A stretch of 64,000 nt of DNA, taken from positions 271,774 to 335,773 of the forward strand of contig NZ_CP036264.1 of the NCBI RefSeq assembly GCF_008035925.1, in the 5' to 3' direction. Positions 9,768 through 20,031 of this stretch are shown here, piece by piece. The DNA comes from Stieleria maiorica. GTDB lineage: Bacteria > Planctomycetota > Planctomycetia > Pirellulales > Pirellulaceae. The notes below the pieces were generated by a model. The model saw only the letters and a list, made by a program, of their open reading frames with translations, ran no database searches and was not told where the DNA came from. Position 1 is the first letter of the stretch, and every line of letters starts with the position of its first letter. Made by a program: the position numbers and the translations under genes.

Positions 9768-12700
9768 TCATTCGGGACGCGCCATCAACTCCTTCGGGAC
9801 TTCATCGGGCCAGTCGCCGGTTAATCGAATCTTGCGGACGTCCAGGTCACGGCTTGCGGGCCGATAAATGCCCGGTCGTTCGTGCCCTTGAACCGGAATC
9901 GATGTCAACGGTTTGCCGTTCAGGGTCAGGGCCACTTGATCGCCCTCACGCGACATCCGCAACGTGTTCCACGCATCCTCCGCGGGCACGTTTTCAGCGG
10001 CGATCGGTGCGTAGGGCGGATCCAAGGCTGTCGCGCTGACAAACCCGACCGATGCCAAATCACCGTTGGCGACGATCCAGTCGGGTGTCGTTCCTTCCGG
10101 CGACAGCTGCAACACCGTGCGGCCGATCGTCGGCCAAAACTCGGTTCGCCCTGATTTCCAAAAGAACTCGACCTCGATCGATTCACGGTCCTGGATCGGA
10201 CGCAAGTACTCGATGTGACTGACGGGGTCATAGTTGCGACTGTTCGCAGGTTCGCCGCGATAATGCAACTTCCCTTCGCGGACACTCCAGCCGCCGACCA
10301 ACGGACCCTTGGCCAGATCCGCTTCCATCTTCTCGCGGAATTTTAAGATGCCGTCGCGTTCTTGTTTCGGTCCGATCGGCAGCAACATCTTGGGGATCGA
10401 TTTTCCGTACGTCAGAACGCCCCAACCCCGCATGGTCGGATCGATCAAGTTGACCTCGTCGGGGATCGTGGGCGAACCGGAGAATCGAACGTCGCGGAAG
10501 TGCGTCGTGCGGTACTTGTGGTGGTGGACCGAAACGAACGGATACGACGTCGTCACGGTATCGTTGACGTAGGACTCGCCGTTGCACAGCCCTTCGACGC
10601 CGTCGGGGGAAACCGAAACGGATTCGATGTTCAGCTTGCCTTGGCGAATCGACCCGACCTTGAATTCAACTTGACCGCGGTTGCCCATCCCATAGACCTT
10701 CGCGGTTTGTTGCCACCCATTGGCTTGGTAAATCACACCACCATAGGCCAGGTCGGCTTCGCCCCAGCCGCCGTCTTGGATTTCCGCGGAGAAGGTGAAC
10801 GAACCACTGAGCGGGTACTTGAACATCAGGTGCGATTGCTCGTATCCGCAGGTTCCGCTGATCCAGCCGTCAGGTTTGACCGTGTACATCGGTGGCAACA
10901 TCACGTTGTCGCCGCGATAGCGAGCGGAGATCGGAACGACAATGAAATGTTCCAGCGGTGAATCCGTCGTGGCATGGGCAGCTCGTCCGACACCCATCGC
11001 CGCTCTCGCCGAAGCGACCGCGGAGGTGACGAAATTGCGTTGTCCGCGGATCGAGTAGGTCTTGACGTGGCGGAGCATCGGTTCGGCGATCGCAACGGGC
11101 AATCCCGCTTCGAATGCACGGACGATCAAGTGCGTTTCCAGGGCCGGAAACCGAAGCGTTTTATCGTTTTGTTTGGGAAGGTTTTTGGCCAAGCGATCGC
11201 CGACCGCTTGCAACGTTGGTGCGATCTCGTCCAACAGCGCCGCCGAGTCACCGTGGTTTGCTTTGGCGATCGCCAATTTCAGCAGTGCCGCCGCCAGATC
11301 CGCTTCATCCCCGGCGGCTTTTCGATTTCGCTGGAATTGTTCGAGCAGCGACGTGGCATTTTTCGTCTGCACGGCGGCATCGATCAACATCACCAACGAA
11401 TTGACGACCGGATAACGATCGGTGCTCGTTTGCAGGTTCATCACCGCATCGAGCTGCGGATGTTGTCGGCGGACGATCGGCGGCGGAATCTCATAACTGA
11501 CCAAGGCGTCGAAATACTCGACGGAATCGTCCCCGTCGCCACCGAACGTCAGCTTCTCGAGGAGCTGGATTCGTTTGTCGGCGGGCAGTTGCGAAATGGC
11601 CAAACAGACGTGGGATTCAAATCGATTGGAATAGTTCCGCTGGGTGACCAGGTAGTCCGTGATGGCCTGCCGGAAAACGGGGGCAAGATGTTCGATCAAT
11701 CCGTCATCGATCAACTGGGTGGTCAATCGTTCCAGGCTGCGTCGTTTGTAGTCCTGGATGTCGGCGCCACTCGGGTAGTTCTGTGTCTCGATCGTCTCCA
11801 ACTCGGATCGGATGAAGTCGTCGATGATTTTCCCGTCGCCGCTGGCCTTGGCGATCGCGACATGTCCCAGGGCAAGCTGTCGGCGGATGTAGCGATGGCG
11901 GTTGGCGGTGTAGCTGTCCGAATTGATCAACGAATCGGTGCGGCTGATCAACTCACCGAGATTCGCCACAACCCCGGCAAAATCGGCGTCGTCGGTTCGT
12001 GCGTCCGGTTGGATGAAATCCGATGCCATGATCGGCCAGACGGCTTGCATCACCCGATCGACCACATCGGATTTTTCCCGTGACGCGGTTGCCATCTGGC
12101 TGGTGATCGTGGTCACCGGTCCGGCGTTTGCAGAGCGTTGCCCCAGTGGCGGCAAGGGTTCGTCGAGTGTTTCGATCAAACGGTCCAGCGACGCGGCAAG
12201 CCGTTTCGGTTGCTCGGCGGCAAATGCGAGTTGGACCAACGCGATCGACAGTTCGACGTTTTTCTGGTCCGATCCCAGCCGTTGTTCCAGTGTCGCGGCG
12301 ACGTCGTCGGCCCGACCGGCCAGCGCCGCCGCGGTCGCCAGCGCCATCGACGCCGAGCTGACGACGATGTCGCCGTCGGATCGGAACGGATCGTAGGACG
12401 TCGACGCGATCCGTTTGGAATAATCGAACGTGGTGTCCTGGCGCTTGGTCGGGACGAGGATCGCCAAGTAGGCGTCAGTGATTTTGCCCATCGCCTGTCG
12501 ATCGATCTTTGCCTTGCGGTTATTTTGGTAAGCGCCTTTTTTGAACTCCAATGCAACGCCCGTGGCCTGTGACAATGCGTCGGTCACCGCGGAGACGCGC
12601 TGGGCCAACAGATCCATTTCGGTCTGCTGCTCGCGACCGGAGTAGACCGGTTGGTTTTGTGACGACGTGATCGCGAACGCATCGCCGCCGCCGGAAAGTT

Positions 12701-15700
12701 GTCTCAGCGGCGGACCGCTTTGCAGCGCCAATCGCAACGCGCGCACCGAGGTGTCGATCTCGCCCGCTTTGGCGGCGTCCTTGGCGACCTGCAAACATCG
12801 CTCAGCCAACGATTGAGAAAGCGGCGCGTTCGCGTCGGATTGGGCGGCGATCAAATCCAAGATCCTGGAAAGCGATTCTGACGCGTCCCCACTGATCTCC
12901 GCCAACGCCAGAGTGATCGACGAGTCGTTGGCCGATTCAGCCACCTTGCCGATGTAGCGGACCAATCGTTCGCCGATCTCTCGATCCGAATCCCGCTGCG
13001 ATCGACTGGCCGCCCGAGCGACCGGGTACAGATCGAACAGTGCGGTGGCCTTGACGCGGTCGATCGCCTGATTGTCCTCGTTAACGAGTTCGGATTCGGC
13101 CGGCAAGCGTTCGAATAATGTTTTGGCGAATTCCGCACTGGATTCATCGCCCAGGTAACACGCCGTCATCAATTGCAACGCCGTCAGTTGCCATGAATCA
13201 CTGTGACGTTCTGCCAGCTTTCCCACTCGCTCGGCAAACGAACGGATGGCGTCTTGCGAATCATCGCTCGAAACCGCGACGCGAATCGCGAGTCCCAAAC
13301 TCGATGGCGTCTCCGAGGCCATGATGGCGTCGGTCGAGGCCTCCATCAATTCGACGGGGTTCGATTCCAGGTCCTTTTCCCACGCGTCGATCTGGCGGGT
13401 CAGATGGTTCGCCGCGACTTCGGGAGTGATCTTTTCGGCCGCCACACCCGCGCCGTTCTCGAACGCTTCCTTCGTGTTCCGACTGCCGCCCCAACGCCTC
13501 GCATTTTCAAAACGCTCCGGTTTGGACAATCCGGCATGATAGACGATCAAGGCATCGATCGGCGCTTGGCACGCGGTCAATTGCTCGGCAACCCACTGGT
13601 ACCACTCCAGCTGTTGATAGTCTCCGTATCCGGGATTGTATTGATTTTGACTGGAGAAATCGGTGACGCGGTAGAGGTCCAGCAGTAACGTGCGGGCCTG
13701 ATCGAATCGCTCTGCTTTCTTGTAGGTTTCGATCAATCGATGGTCCAGCGTGTACTGCGGGCTGCTGCCCGAGGAGTTGGTCGATCGCTTTGCCTCTTGA
13801 TAGAGATCGACCAGTAAATCGGCCGGCACTCCGTCGACGTTTTCCAAGACCTGTCCGGCTTGCCATAGCAAACCGGAACAGACGGTCGGCGTCTTGGATT
13901 CGTCGTCGGGCTCACGATGGATGCATTCACGCATCGTCGCCAGACTCTCTGGTACAAGTTCCGGTTTGCCGGTGTCGATCAATGCCAGCAGGAACGTCGC
14001 GCCTTTCTTAAGCGATTCGTTCTCGATCGCCTCGGTAGCCGCATGGCGAAATTTTTGGTTGGCGTCGGCGTCGCTCTGAAGCGTCGCCAACGTGTCCGCG
14101 AGCGGTCCGATCGCAAATCCGCCACTGCTGCGACTGTTGACGGCCCACAGTTGCGAGTTGGCAGAAAACGCGTCATTGCTGCAAACGGCATTCAAAATTG
14201 CCTCACGATATTCCGGAATTTGCTTGCGCTGGTCCTCCGGCAAATTGCGGACGATGTTGTAGACCTGGGTCTGGGCGGCGGGAGATTTCAACAGGTGCGC
14301 GATGAAGTCCCGCTTGGCATCACTCAGCTCGTCGCGGGATCCCAGCCTCGCCAATTCATCCATGCGGTATGTCGGAATGCTCTGCACCGGAAACTTCATC
14401 AATCGTCGGTACATCATGTCGACGACCTCGTCCCCCGCCGAACGCACCGCATTGGTCATCTTGTAATAATCGTTGTTGAACCGACTGGGGTCTTTCTCGA
14501 ACGCGTCCAAGTACAGTTCGACGGCTTCCTTGTTCTTTTTCGCTGTGACCAAGGCGTCGGCGCGGGCGATCATCTGAGGTGCGCTGACCGGCACATCCTC
14601 GGACAGGTTTTCCCAGACCCGGTTCGCTTCGTCGGTCCGCCCCGCGGCGGTATACAATTCGGCCAATTCCTGTTTGGGGCGAATCGCCTTGGGGGAGGAT
14701 TCGACGCGCCGCTTCGCACGCTCGATCAGCGGTTCCAGTCGGCCCGCGGACTGCAACACCGAAACCGCTTGTTGTTGATAGTACGACTGGTTGCTGTTTT
14801 GAGAGCGACCCGAAGCGAGACGTCGCATCAGCGAGTAAGCGACCTCGGCCGCGGCCTCTTTGTCACCGGCCGAAAGAAACGCACGTGCAATCTGTAATTC
14901 GGTGTTCTCGTCGCGGACGCGGCCGCTTCGTGTTCGGGCCAGCATCGCGGTGGCTTGGGCGTCCAGGCCCAATCGTTTGAGTTGGTCGGCCAGGGCGAGC
15001 TGCATCTGCACGTCCAGCCGCATGCCGAACAGACGCTCGGCGGCGACCTTGGCCCGCTCGGTGTCCCCGATTTCGGCCGCCAAATTCATCGCCGCCATTT
15101 CCTTGCGGACCAACATGCGGCTGTCCAACGGGCTGAACGAATCCAGCGTCTCGAGCGCCAATCGAGGTTGTTTCAGCTCGCTGGCCAGTCGGGCACGCTC
15201 GATCTGCAAGTCGACGTCACTGGGATAGTCGTTGCAAAGTTCGACCAATACCTCGTAACACGTTTCCGGACGATCGGCCCACCAATGGGCATACGCGGCG
15301 ACGACTCGGCGCGTCTTCTGTTCATCCGCCGGTGCATCGCTCAGTGGGCTTCGGAGATGTCGGATCAGGTCCGGGGACAGCGTCGGCGATGCGGGTTGGG
15401 CACTGAGTGTTGGCGATGTGGCTTCCTGGGCGGAAAAGGAAAAGATCTGTTGCGCCAAATTGGAATCCAGCAACCGAGGCGACAACGGGCCGCGAACGCG
15501 GACCGAGCGAACCACACCACCGATTTGTGTGTAGGCGTTGACATAGCCATCGCCGAGTGACGTCGAACGAGCGGCCGCGTTGAGTGTCGACTTGGACCAG
15601 CGTGCGATCAGGGCGTCGACCATCGCCATTTCGTGTCGCTCGGCAAACGCTTTGGCATCTTCGCCGCTGCCCATCATGATCTGAGTGATGGGACTGAATC

Positions 15701-18700
15701 CCTGAACCGGTGCCTTGGGTTTTTCTCGCCGTGCGGCCGGCAACAGTTGCTTGACCAATCCGTCGGCTTGATCCGGTTTTCCCAGACGAAGATAGAACTG
15801 AATCGCGGCGACAACCTCGTCGTAGCTGGCGTCCTCACCGGGCGGTTCGGGTGCGAATTGTGCCGCCTTCTCTTCCTGGCCGGCCAAGCGGAACTCGTGA
15901 CCCAGGATCGCCTGGAACATCATTTCCGCGGCGCCGGATGGAGTGCCCATCAATACGCCCGAAGACAATCCCGAAGCTTGCACGCGCTGGTTGATCGACG
16001 CCAGAATCTCGAGTTCTTTCTCGGTCAACGGCGTCATGTCGGGTTTCTGTTGATCCGGCAGCGCTTCGGACATCATCCGTTGGGAAAGGAACTGCAACAC
16101 CGGCGTTACCCCGTAGGTGGGATCGAGTTCTGCCAGCCGCCACATCATGTTCAGCTGGTTTTTTCGCTGGGCGTCGGCCTTGGCTTTGGCCGCCGCCGAC
16201 AGATTGGACGGTGGGGGACCGAACGGACTCGCCGATGGCTGATTCGTGACCAGCGACATCACATTGATCAGCGCGAACCGCTCCCAGATCTCCAGTGGGT
16301 CGGTGACACTATCCCAATCGTTGATCGAAAACTCGGTATCCAGCTTCGCCTGCACGGCCTCGGTGGCGTCTTCCCCGAGTTTGCCGATCGCTTCGTTCAT
16401 CAAGATCAACGACGCCGCGATCACCCGGGCATGCCCGAACGACGTCGGCTCGATCGTTGTCGTCGTGGTGGAATAGGAGTAAGACGCGTTGGCGTATCGG
16501 CCGATCCGCAGCGCCCGGGCCAACTGGTAAGACGATTGGCTCCAATACATCGGGTTGGATTGATAACCCGGCGGTCGTCGATTCGTCGTCGAAGGTCGGG
16601 TAGGTTGCTTTCGTTGTGTCGGAGCCGTGGCGTCCATGGGAAAGTCGGATGCACGGATTTGTTGGGCCAACTGCACCGCTCGCTCACGATTCGCATCGGC
16701 CTTGTTGTCGTTGCCATCCATCAATAACAACTGTGCGAGGACAAGTTTAATGTCCCACAAACTGTCGTCGGCTCGTAACGCCTCTTCACAGATCGCCCGT
16801 GCGGTTTTCGTATCGCCGCGTCGCGCCGCCGAACGCACCATCCCGCCCAGTCGCGACGGATCGGACAAGAACGACAGCCGTTGGGAAAGCGCCTGGCCCA
16901 CATCGATCATGCCGGCTTCCAATTGATACTCGACAAGCTTGAATCGATTCTCCGGCGTGCCGGCGAGTTCGGTGATCCGTCGTTGGTATTCGGCCGCCTG
17001 TTCCACTTCATCGGCCGCATCAGCCAGACGGACCATGGTTTCCAACAACGCCACGTCACGCGGCTGGACGGCGAGCAATTGATCGATCGCGCTGATCGCC
17101 GCACCGAAGTCCTGCACCGATTCATGCGCCGCGGCGATCATCCGACTGGTCGTTCGGGCGTTTCCGTCCTTGCGATTGATTTCTTCGATTCGCCCGATCA
17201 ACGTCTGGAGGTCGGTTTTGCGGTCGTACAGCGGCGCGAGGGCTCGGACCACGTTGATCTTGTCATCGATCTTGGGCTCATAGTTGAATGCCTGCCAATA
17301 CAATTCGATCGCCTCGTCGGTCCGATACTGATCTGCGAAATGACCGGCCAACATCCGTCGCGGCGCGTTGTCTCGCGGCGCAACCGTCATCGCGCGGCGG
17401 AGCGCCGTGATCGCTTCTTCATCGCGATTGATGCCGAACGCGGTTCGGGCATAGAACTGATACGATTCGGGGCTGGCCGGATTGGCATCGATGACGGCTT
17501 CGCACGTTTGGATCGCTTGATCGGTTTGACCCAAGCGGACTTGTAATCCGGCGACGCGTTGCAAGTAATTGGTGCGAAACCGGCTGTCCGCGGTGGCCAG
17601 CTGTTCGAACAGGTCTGCGGCATCACCGAGCCGATTCTGTCGTTCGGCAAGGTCCGCCGCGACCAGTAACACGTCGGTGTTGTCCGGTTCCATGTTGAGG
17701 GCTTGTTGAATCGAACGTTCCGCGTTGACCAGATTACCGGCTGCGCCGTGCATCAACGCTAGCGTCCGCAACGAATCGACCGATACGGGTTGATCGGTCA
17801 GTGCTTGGATTTGTTGTTCCAACGTTCCCGAGGACTGATACACGGCGATCCGGTCTTTCAGCAACTGCTCTTGCTCGTCCGGTGTTTCCGCGATCGTTTC
17901 GGCCGCATCCAGTCTCTTCAGAGCTTTCTCGTATTGCTTGGCATCGGTCAGCTTTGCGGCGTAGCGCAATTCTTGGGCAAAGGTCAGGTCGAACTGTGCG
18001 GCCTGGTCCCAAGCGTCCAACGCCAGATCCGGCAGCTTGAATGTCCCCAGCACTTCGGCCAATCGAACCAACGACTCGCGTCCGCGGCGATCATCACTCG
18101 CGATCGAATTCCAGACCTCGATCGCTTCATCTTCCCGGTCCAGCGAATGGAGGTATTCGCCCAAGTACTCTCGGTACTGTGGAGACGCGGGATCCAACTG
18201 GATCGATTGGCGATACAGATCGATCGCGTCTTCGCTGCGGTCGATGCCGCGCATCAGGTCGGCTACTTGCGACAGCGTCACGGCGTCGTCGCTGCGGGCG
18301 GCGGCCAAACGCGACCAGACGACTGCGGCCGCGTCGCGCCGCTGTTCGAGTGGCGTCTCGGTGTCCTCCAACAACACCTGTCCCCAACGGACCAGATGGT
18401 CGGGGTTGTCCGCGTCGCGTTTGGCAAGCTCGGCGAACTGCTCTGCCGCTTCGGCAACATCATTTTGATTGATCAAGACGTCGATCAGAGTCGTCCGAGC
18501 CTCGGTGTCATCGGGTGCCCGCTCGATCGCGGCGACCAACAACGTTTTCGCTTCGGACAGACGGCCTGCGGTGATCAGGATCCGTGCCAGTCTGGTTTGC
18601 AGGGCCAAATCATCGGGCCGATCGGCGAATTGTTTCTTGTAGTAGTTTGCCAGCGCGTCGTAGTCACCTGATTTCAAAAAGCCGGCTTCGATCCGGTTGC

Positions 18701-19544
18701 GAACATCGGTGTGCAGCCAACTGCCGGGGTTCAACCGCGACAGGATTTTTTCCAATAGCGCCGTCGCCTCGTCCGGCTTACCGAGGTGCCGTCGCATTTC
18801 AGCGGCCTGGACCGCCATGGCGATCTGTTCGTCGGGTTTTCGCGATGCCTTTGCGAGTTGTTCATAGCGTCGCAGGGCTTCTTCATGATTGCCTTCTTCG
18901 GCAAGCGTCCTCGCGATCTGGCCGCCGACGCGGGTATCGCCGGGAAACAGTTGTTCCAGGCGAGTCCAAACGGCGAGGGATTTCTCACGCTCTCCGGCGC
19001 GGCTGTAGATCCGCCCCAGCTCGGTGAACATCGGCAGCGCTTCGGTACGTGACGGCCCGCGATCGATCGCCCGCTCCATCGCAGCGGCAGCTTGCTCGGT
19101 TTGACCGACCGCCAGAAGGGCGCGCCCGAGATAAAAACTGCATGCGGCATCGTCGGGGAGTTTTGATTCCGCGGATGCCAGAATCTGTGCCGCTTCCGCA
19201 GAGTGACCGCGCTGCAATTGAACCAGTCCCCAAACCATTTGCCGCTGACCTGCATCGTCCGCCTGGGGATCGGACAACTGTCGCTCCAGTTCGTCCAAGG
19301 AATCGTTTTGAACGTGGTACCCATAAACCCGATCGAGCGCGACGCCGGGGCGTGGCCTGCGCAGCAGGACTTGCAGGTAGCGTTCCGCGTTGGTCCGCTC
19401 GCGATCACCGATCTGGTCAGAATCTTGGGCGAATAACTGTTGGGTGGAGGGCGGCGTCGTAGTCAAAACGGCGGCCAGCACGAACAGTCCGAGGGGGCGG
19501 AGGCGACGATAGGATCGCGCGGTGATGGACAGTGGACGTGTCAC
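9768..19544 (-). CDS. Giant exported TPR protein with C-terminal DUF1581/DUF1583-like region
   Basis: This encodes 3,258 residues. The start is GTG with GGGGA about six bases upstream. An N-terminal signal (LRPLGLFVLAAVLTTTPPSTQ) predicts export. Most of the protein (about residues 50-2750) is made of helical TPR units, such as LGRALLAVGQTEQAAAAMERA and LQTRLARILITAGRLSEAKTL. The last 400 residues change to a beta-rich part with aromatic strands (GYEQSHLMFKYPLSGSFTF; AYGGVIYQANGWQQTAKVYG; WKSGRTEFWPTIGRTVL) that resembles the concanavalin-like DUF1581/DUF1583 domains known from Rhodopirellula. A protein-binding scaffold in the periplasm or on the surface is the likely role. It is far longer than ordinary TPR proteins and shows no frameshift. 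Function beyond scaffolding is unknown. Confidence 0.85.
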   Translation of the reverse strand: MTRPLSITARSYRRLRPLGLFVLAAVLTTTPPSTQQLFAQDSDQIGDRERTNAERYLQVLLRRPRPGVALDRVYGYHVQNDSLDELERQLSDPQADDAGQRQMVWGLVQLQRGHSAEAAQILASAESKLPDDAACSFYLGRALLAVGQTEQAAAAMERAIDRGPSRTEALPMFTELGRIYSRAGEREKSLAVWTRLEQLFPGDTRVGGQIARTLAEEGNHEEALRRYEQLAKASRKPDEQIAMAVQAAEMRRHLGKPDEATALLEKILSRLNPGSWLHTDVRNRIEAGFLKSGDYDALANYYKKQFADRPDDLALQTRLARILITAGRLSEAKTLLVAAIERAPDDTEARTTLIDVLINQNDVAEAAEQFAELAKRDADNPDHLVRWGQVLLEDTETPLEQRRDAAAVVWSRLAAARSDDAVTLSQVADLMRGIDRSEDAIDLYRQSIQLDPASPQYREYLGEYLHSLDREDEAIEVWNSIASDDRRGRESLVRLAEVLGTFKLPDLALDAWDQAAQFDLTFAQELRYAAKLTDAKQYEKALKRLDAAETIAETPDEQEQLLKDRIAVYQSSGTLEQQIQALTDQPVSVDSLRTLALMHGAAGNLVNAERSIQQALNMEPDNTDVLLVAADLAERQNRLGDAADLFEQLATADSRFRTNYLQRVAGLQVRLGQTDQAIQTCEAVIDANPASPESYQFYARTAFGINRDEEAITALRRAMTVAPRDNAPRRMLAGHFADQYRTDEAIELYWQAFNYEPKIDDKINVVRALAPLYDRKTDLQTLIGRIEEINRKDGNARTTSRMIAAAHESVQDFGAAISAIDQLLAVQPRDVALLETMVRLADAADEVEQAAEYQRRITELAGTPENRFKLVEYQLEAGMIDVGQALSQRLSFLSDPSRLGGMVRSAARRGDTKTARAICEEALRADDSLWDIKLVLAQLLLMDGNDNKADANRERAVQLAQQIRASDFPMDATAPTQRKQPTRPSTTNRRPPGYQSNPMYWSQSSYQLARALRIGRYANASYSYSTTTTTIEPTSFGHARVIAASLILMNEAIGKLGEDATEAVQAKLDTEFSINDWDSVTDPLEIWERFALINVMSLVTNQPSASPFGPPPSNLSAAAKAKADAQRKNQLNMMWRLAELDPTYGVTPVLQFLSQRMMSEALPDQQKPDMTPLTEKELEILASINQRVQASGLSSGVLMGTPSGAAEMMFQAILGHEFRLAGQEEKAAQFAPEPPGEDASYDEVVAAIQFYLRLGKPDQADGLVKQLLPAARREKPKAPVQGFSPITQIMMGSGEDAKAFAERHEMAMVDALIARWSKSTLNAAARSTSLGDGYVNAYTQIGGVVRSVRVRGPLSPRLLDSNLAQQIFSFSAQEATSPTLSAQPASPTLSPDLIRHLRSPLSDAPADEQKTRRVVAAYAHWWADRPETCYEVLVELCNDYPSDVDLQIERARLASELKQPRLALETLDSFSPLDSRMLVRKEMAAMNLAAEIGDTERAKVAAERLFGMRLDVQMQLALADQLKRLGLDAQATAMLARTRSGRVRDENTELQIARAFLSAGDKEAAAEVAYSLMRRLASGRSQNSNQSYYQQQAVSVLQSAGRLEPLIERAKRRVESSPKAIRPKQELAELYTAAGRTDEANRVWENLSEDVPVSAPQMIARADALVTAKKNKEAVELYLDAFEKDPSRFNNDYYKMTNAVRSAGDEVVDMMYRRLMKFPVQSIPTYRMDELARLGSRDELSDAKRDFIAHLLKSPAAQTQVYNIVRNLPEDQRKQIPEYREAILNAVCSNDAFSANSQLWAVNSRSSGGFAIGPLADTLATLQSDADANQKFRHAATEAIENESLKKGATFLLALIDTGKPELVPESLATMRECIHREPDDESKTPTVCSGLLWQAGQVLENVDGVPADLLVDLYQEAKRSTNSSGSSPQYTLDHRLIETYKKAERFDQARTLLLDLYRVTDFSSQNQYNPGYGDYQQLEWYQWVAEQLTACQAPIDALIVYHAGLSKPERFENARRWGGSRNTKEAFENGAGVAAEKITPEVAANHLTRQIDAWEKDLESNPVELMEASTDAIMASETPSSLGLAIRVAVSSDDSQDAIRSFAERVGKLAERHSDSWQLTALQLMTACYLGDESSAEFAKTLFERLPAESELVNEDNQAIDRVKATALFDLYPVARAASRSQRDSDREIGERLVRYIGKVAESANDSSITLALAEISGDASESLSRILDLIAAQSDANAPLSQSLAERCLQVAKDAAKAGEIDTSVRALRLALQSGPPLRQLSGGGDAFAITSSQNQPVYSGREQQTEMDLLAQRVSAVTDALSQATGVALEFKKGAYQNNRKAKIDRQAMGKITDAYLAILVPTKRQDTTFDYSKRIASTSYDPFRSDGDIVVSSASMALATAAALAGRADDVAATLEQRLGSDQKNVELSIALVQLAFAAEQPKRLAASLDRLIETLDEPLPPLGQRSANAGPVTTITSQMATASREKSDVVDRVMQAVWPIMASDFIQPDARTDDADFAGVVANLGELISRTDSLINSDSYTANRHRYIRRQLALGHVAIAKASGDGKIIDDFIRSELETIETQNYPSGADIQDYKRRSLERLTTQLIDDGLIEHLAPVFRQAITDYLVTQRNYSNRFESHVCLAISQLPADKRIQLLEKLTFGGDGDDSVEYFDALVSYEIPPPIVRRQHPQLDAVMNLQTSTDRYPVVNSLVMLIDAAVQTKNATSLLEQFQRNRKAAGDEADLAAALLKLAIAKANHGDSAALLDEIAPTLQAVGDRLAKNLPKQNDKTLRFPALETHLIVRAFEAGLPVAIAEPMLRHVKTYSIRGQRNFVTSAVASARAAMGVGRAAHATTDSPLEHFIVVPISARYRGDNVMLPPMYTVKPDGWISGTCGYEQSHLMFKYPLSGSFTFSAEIQDGGWGEADLAYGGVIYQANGWQQTAKVYGMGNRGQVEFKVGSIRQGKLNIESVSVSPDGVEGLCNGESYVNDTVTTSYPFVSVHHHKYRTTHFRDVRFSGSPTIPDEVNLIDPTMRGWGVLTYGKSIPKMLLPIGPKQERDGILKFREKMEADLAKGPLVGGWSVREGKLHYRGEPANSRNYDPVSHIEYLRPIQDRESIEVEFFWKSGRTEFWPTIGRTVLQLSPEGTTPDWIVANGDLASVGFVSATALDPPYAPIAAENVPAEDAWNTLRMSREGDQVALTLNGKPLTSIPVQGHERPGIYRPASRDLDVRKIRLTGDWPDEVPKELMARPE

Positions 19545-19655
19545 AGAGATCCCCGTGAATGTGAGCAGCAGACGAGTCGGAACGAGTGCTTCGTCAACAC
19601 TTGAGATTGCAGCCCGCTACGAAAAAGGGTCAGCAACCAATGGCACGAGCTTCGT

Positions 19656-19734
19656 GAGCCGACGGCGCTAGCCGCGGGCCTTGATACGCCTTTAACACGG
19701 CGGTCAGGCCCGAGGCTAGCACCTACGGCTCAGC
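19656..19734. repeat. Palindromic repeat, family E
   Basis: The arms GAGCCGACGGCGCTAGCC and GGCTAGCACCTACGGCTC are near inverted complements around a centre containing GGGCCTTGATACGCC and GGCGGTCAGGCCC. I found one full copy in this window. The arrangement is that of a dispersed intergenic repeat rather than a terminator, because no T-run follows. Confidence 0.55.
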
Positions 19735-19790
19735 GTATTGGCTTAAGCCCATGCCATTCGGGTCAGCAACCAATCGCACGAGCGTAAGTG

Positions 19791-19870
19791 TTGGTGTGCA
19801 GACTTTAACCGCCCACTGTCGCTGCAAAGCAGCGACCGGGAATTGCCTAAAGGCTAGACACCAGCGGTTG
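19791..19870. repeat. Palindromic repeat, family A copy 1
   Basis: The outer arms TTGGTGTSCA and TAGACACCA enclose an inner stem CGCTGC/GCAGCG. Copies occur at 29777-29855 and 51723-51795, and a half element at 53860-53876. Conserved blocks are AACCGCCCA or AGCCGCCCA, GGGAAT, and AAAGGCTAGACACCA. Confidence 0.8.
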
Positions 19871-20031
19871 CTGAATCCCGATTCCTAGGATTGACGAAGC
19901 ACTAGTATGCTGCCCCCAGGGTGCGCTCCGCAAGCGATTTCGGTGTCTCCATCCGCGATTGCGCCAAAAAACAGATGCAATGTCTAGAGTGCTTCGTTGG
20001 GATTGTCGCTTTCGATTGACGTTTGCCGATC

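Larger units (their letters stand above)
19545..20031. other. Intergenic region filled with palindromic repeats
   Basis: No gene is seen. The region lies between the starts of the giant TPR gene (left, minus strand) and the end of the thioredoxin-fold gene (right, minus strand). It contains a family-E palindrome (19656-19734), a family-A repeat (19791-19870) and two copies of a short CAGCAACCAATSGCACGAGC motif around 19631 and 19763. The leftmost part should hold the TPR gene promoter. Confidence 0.6.
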
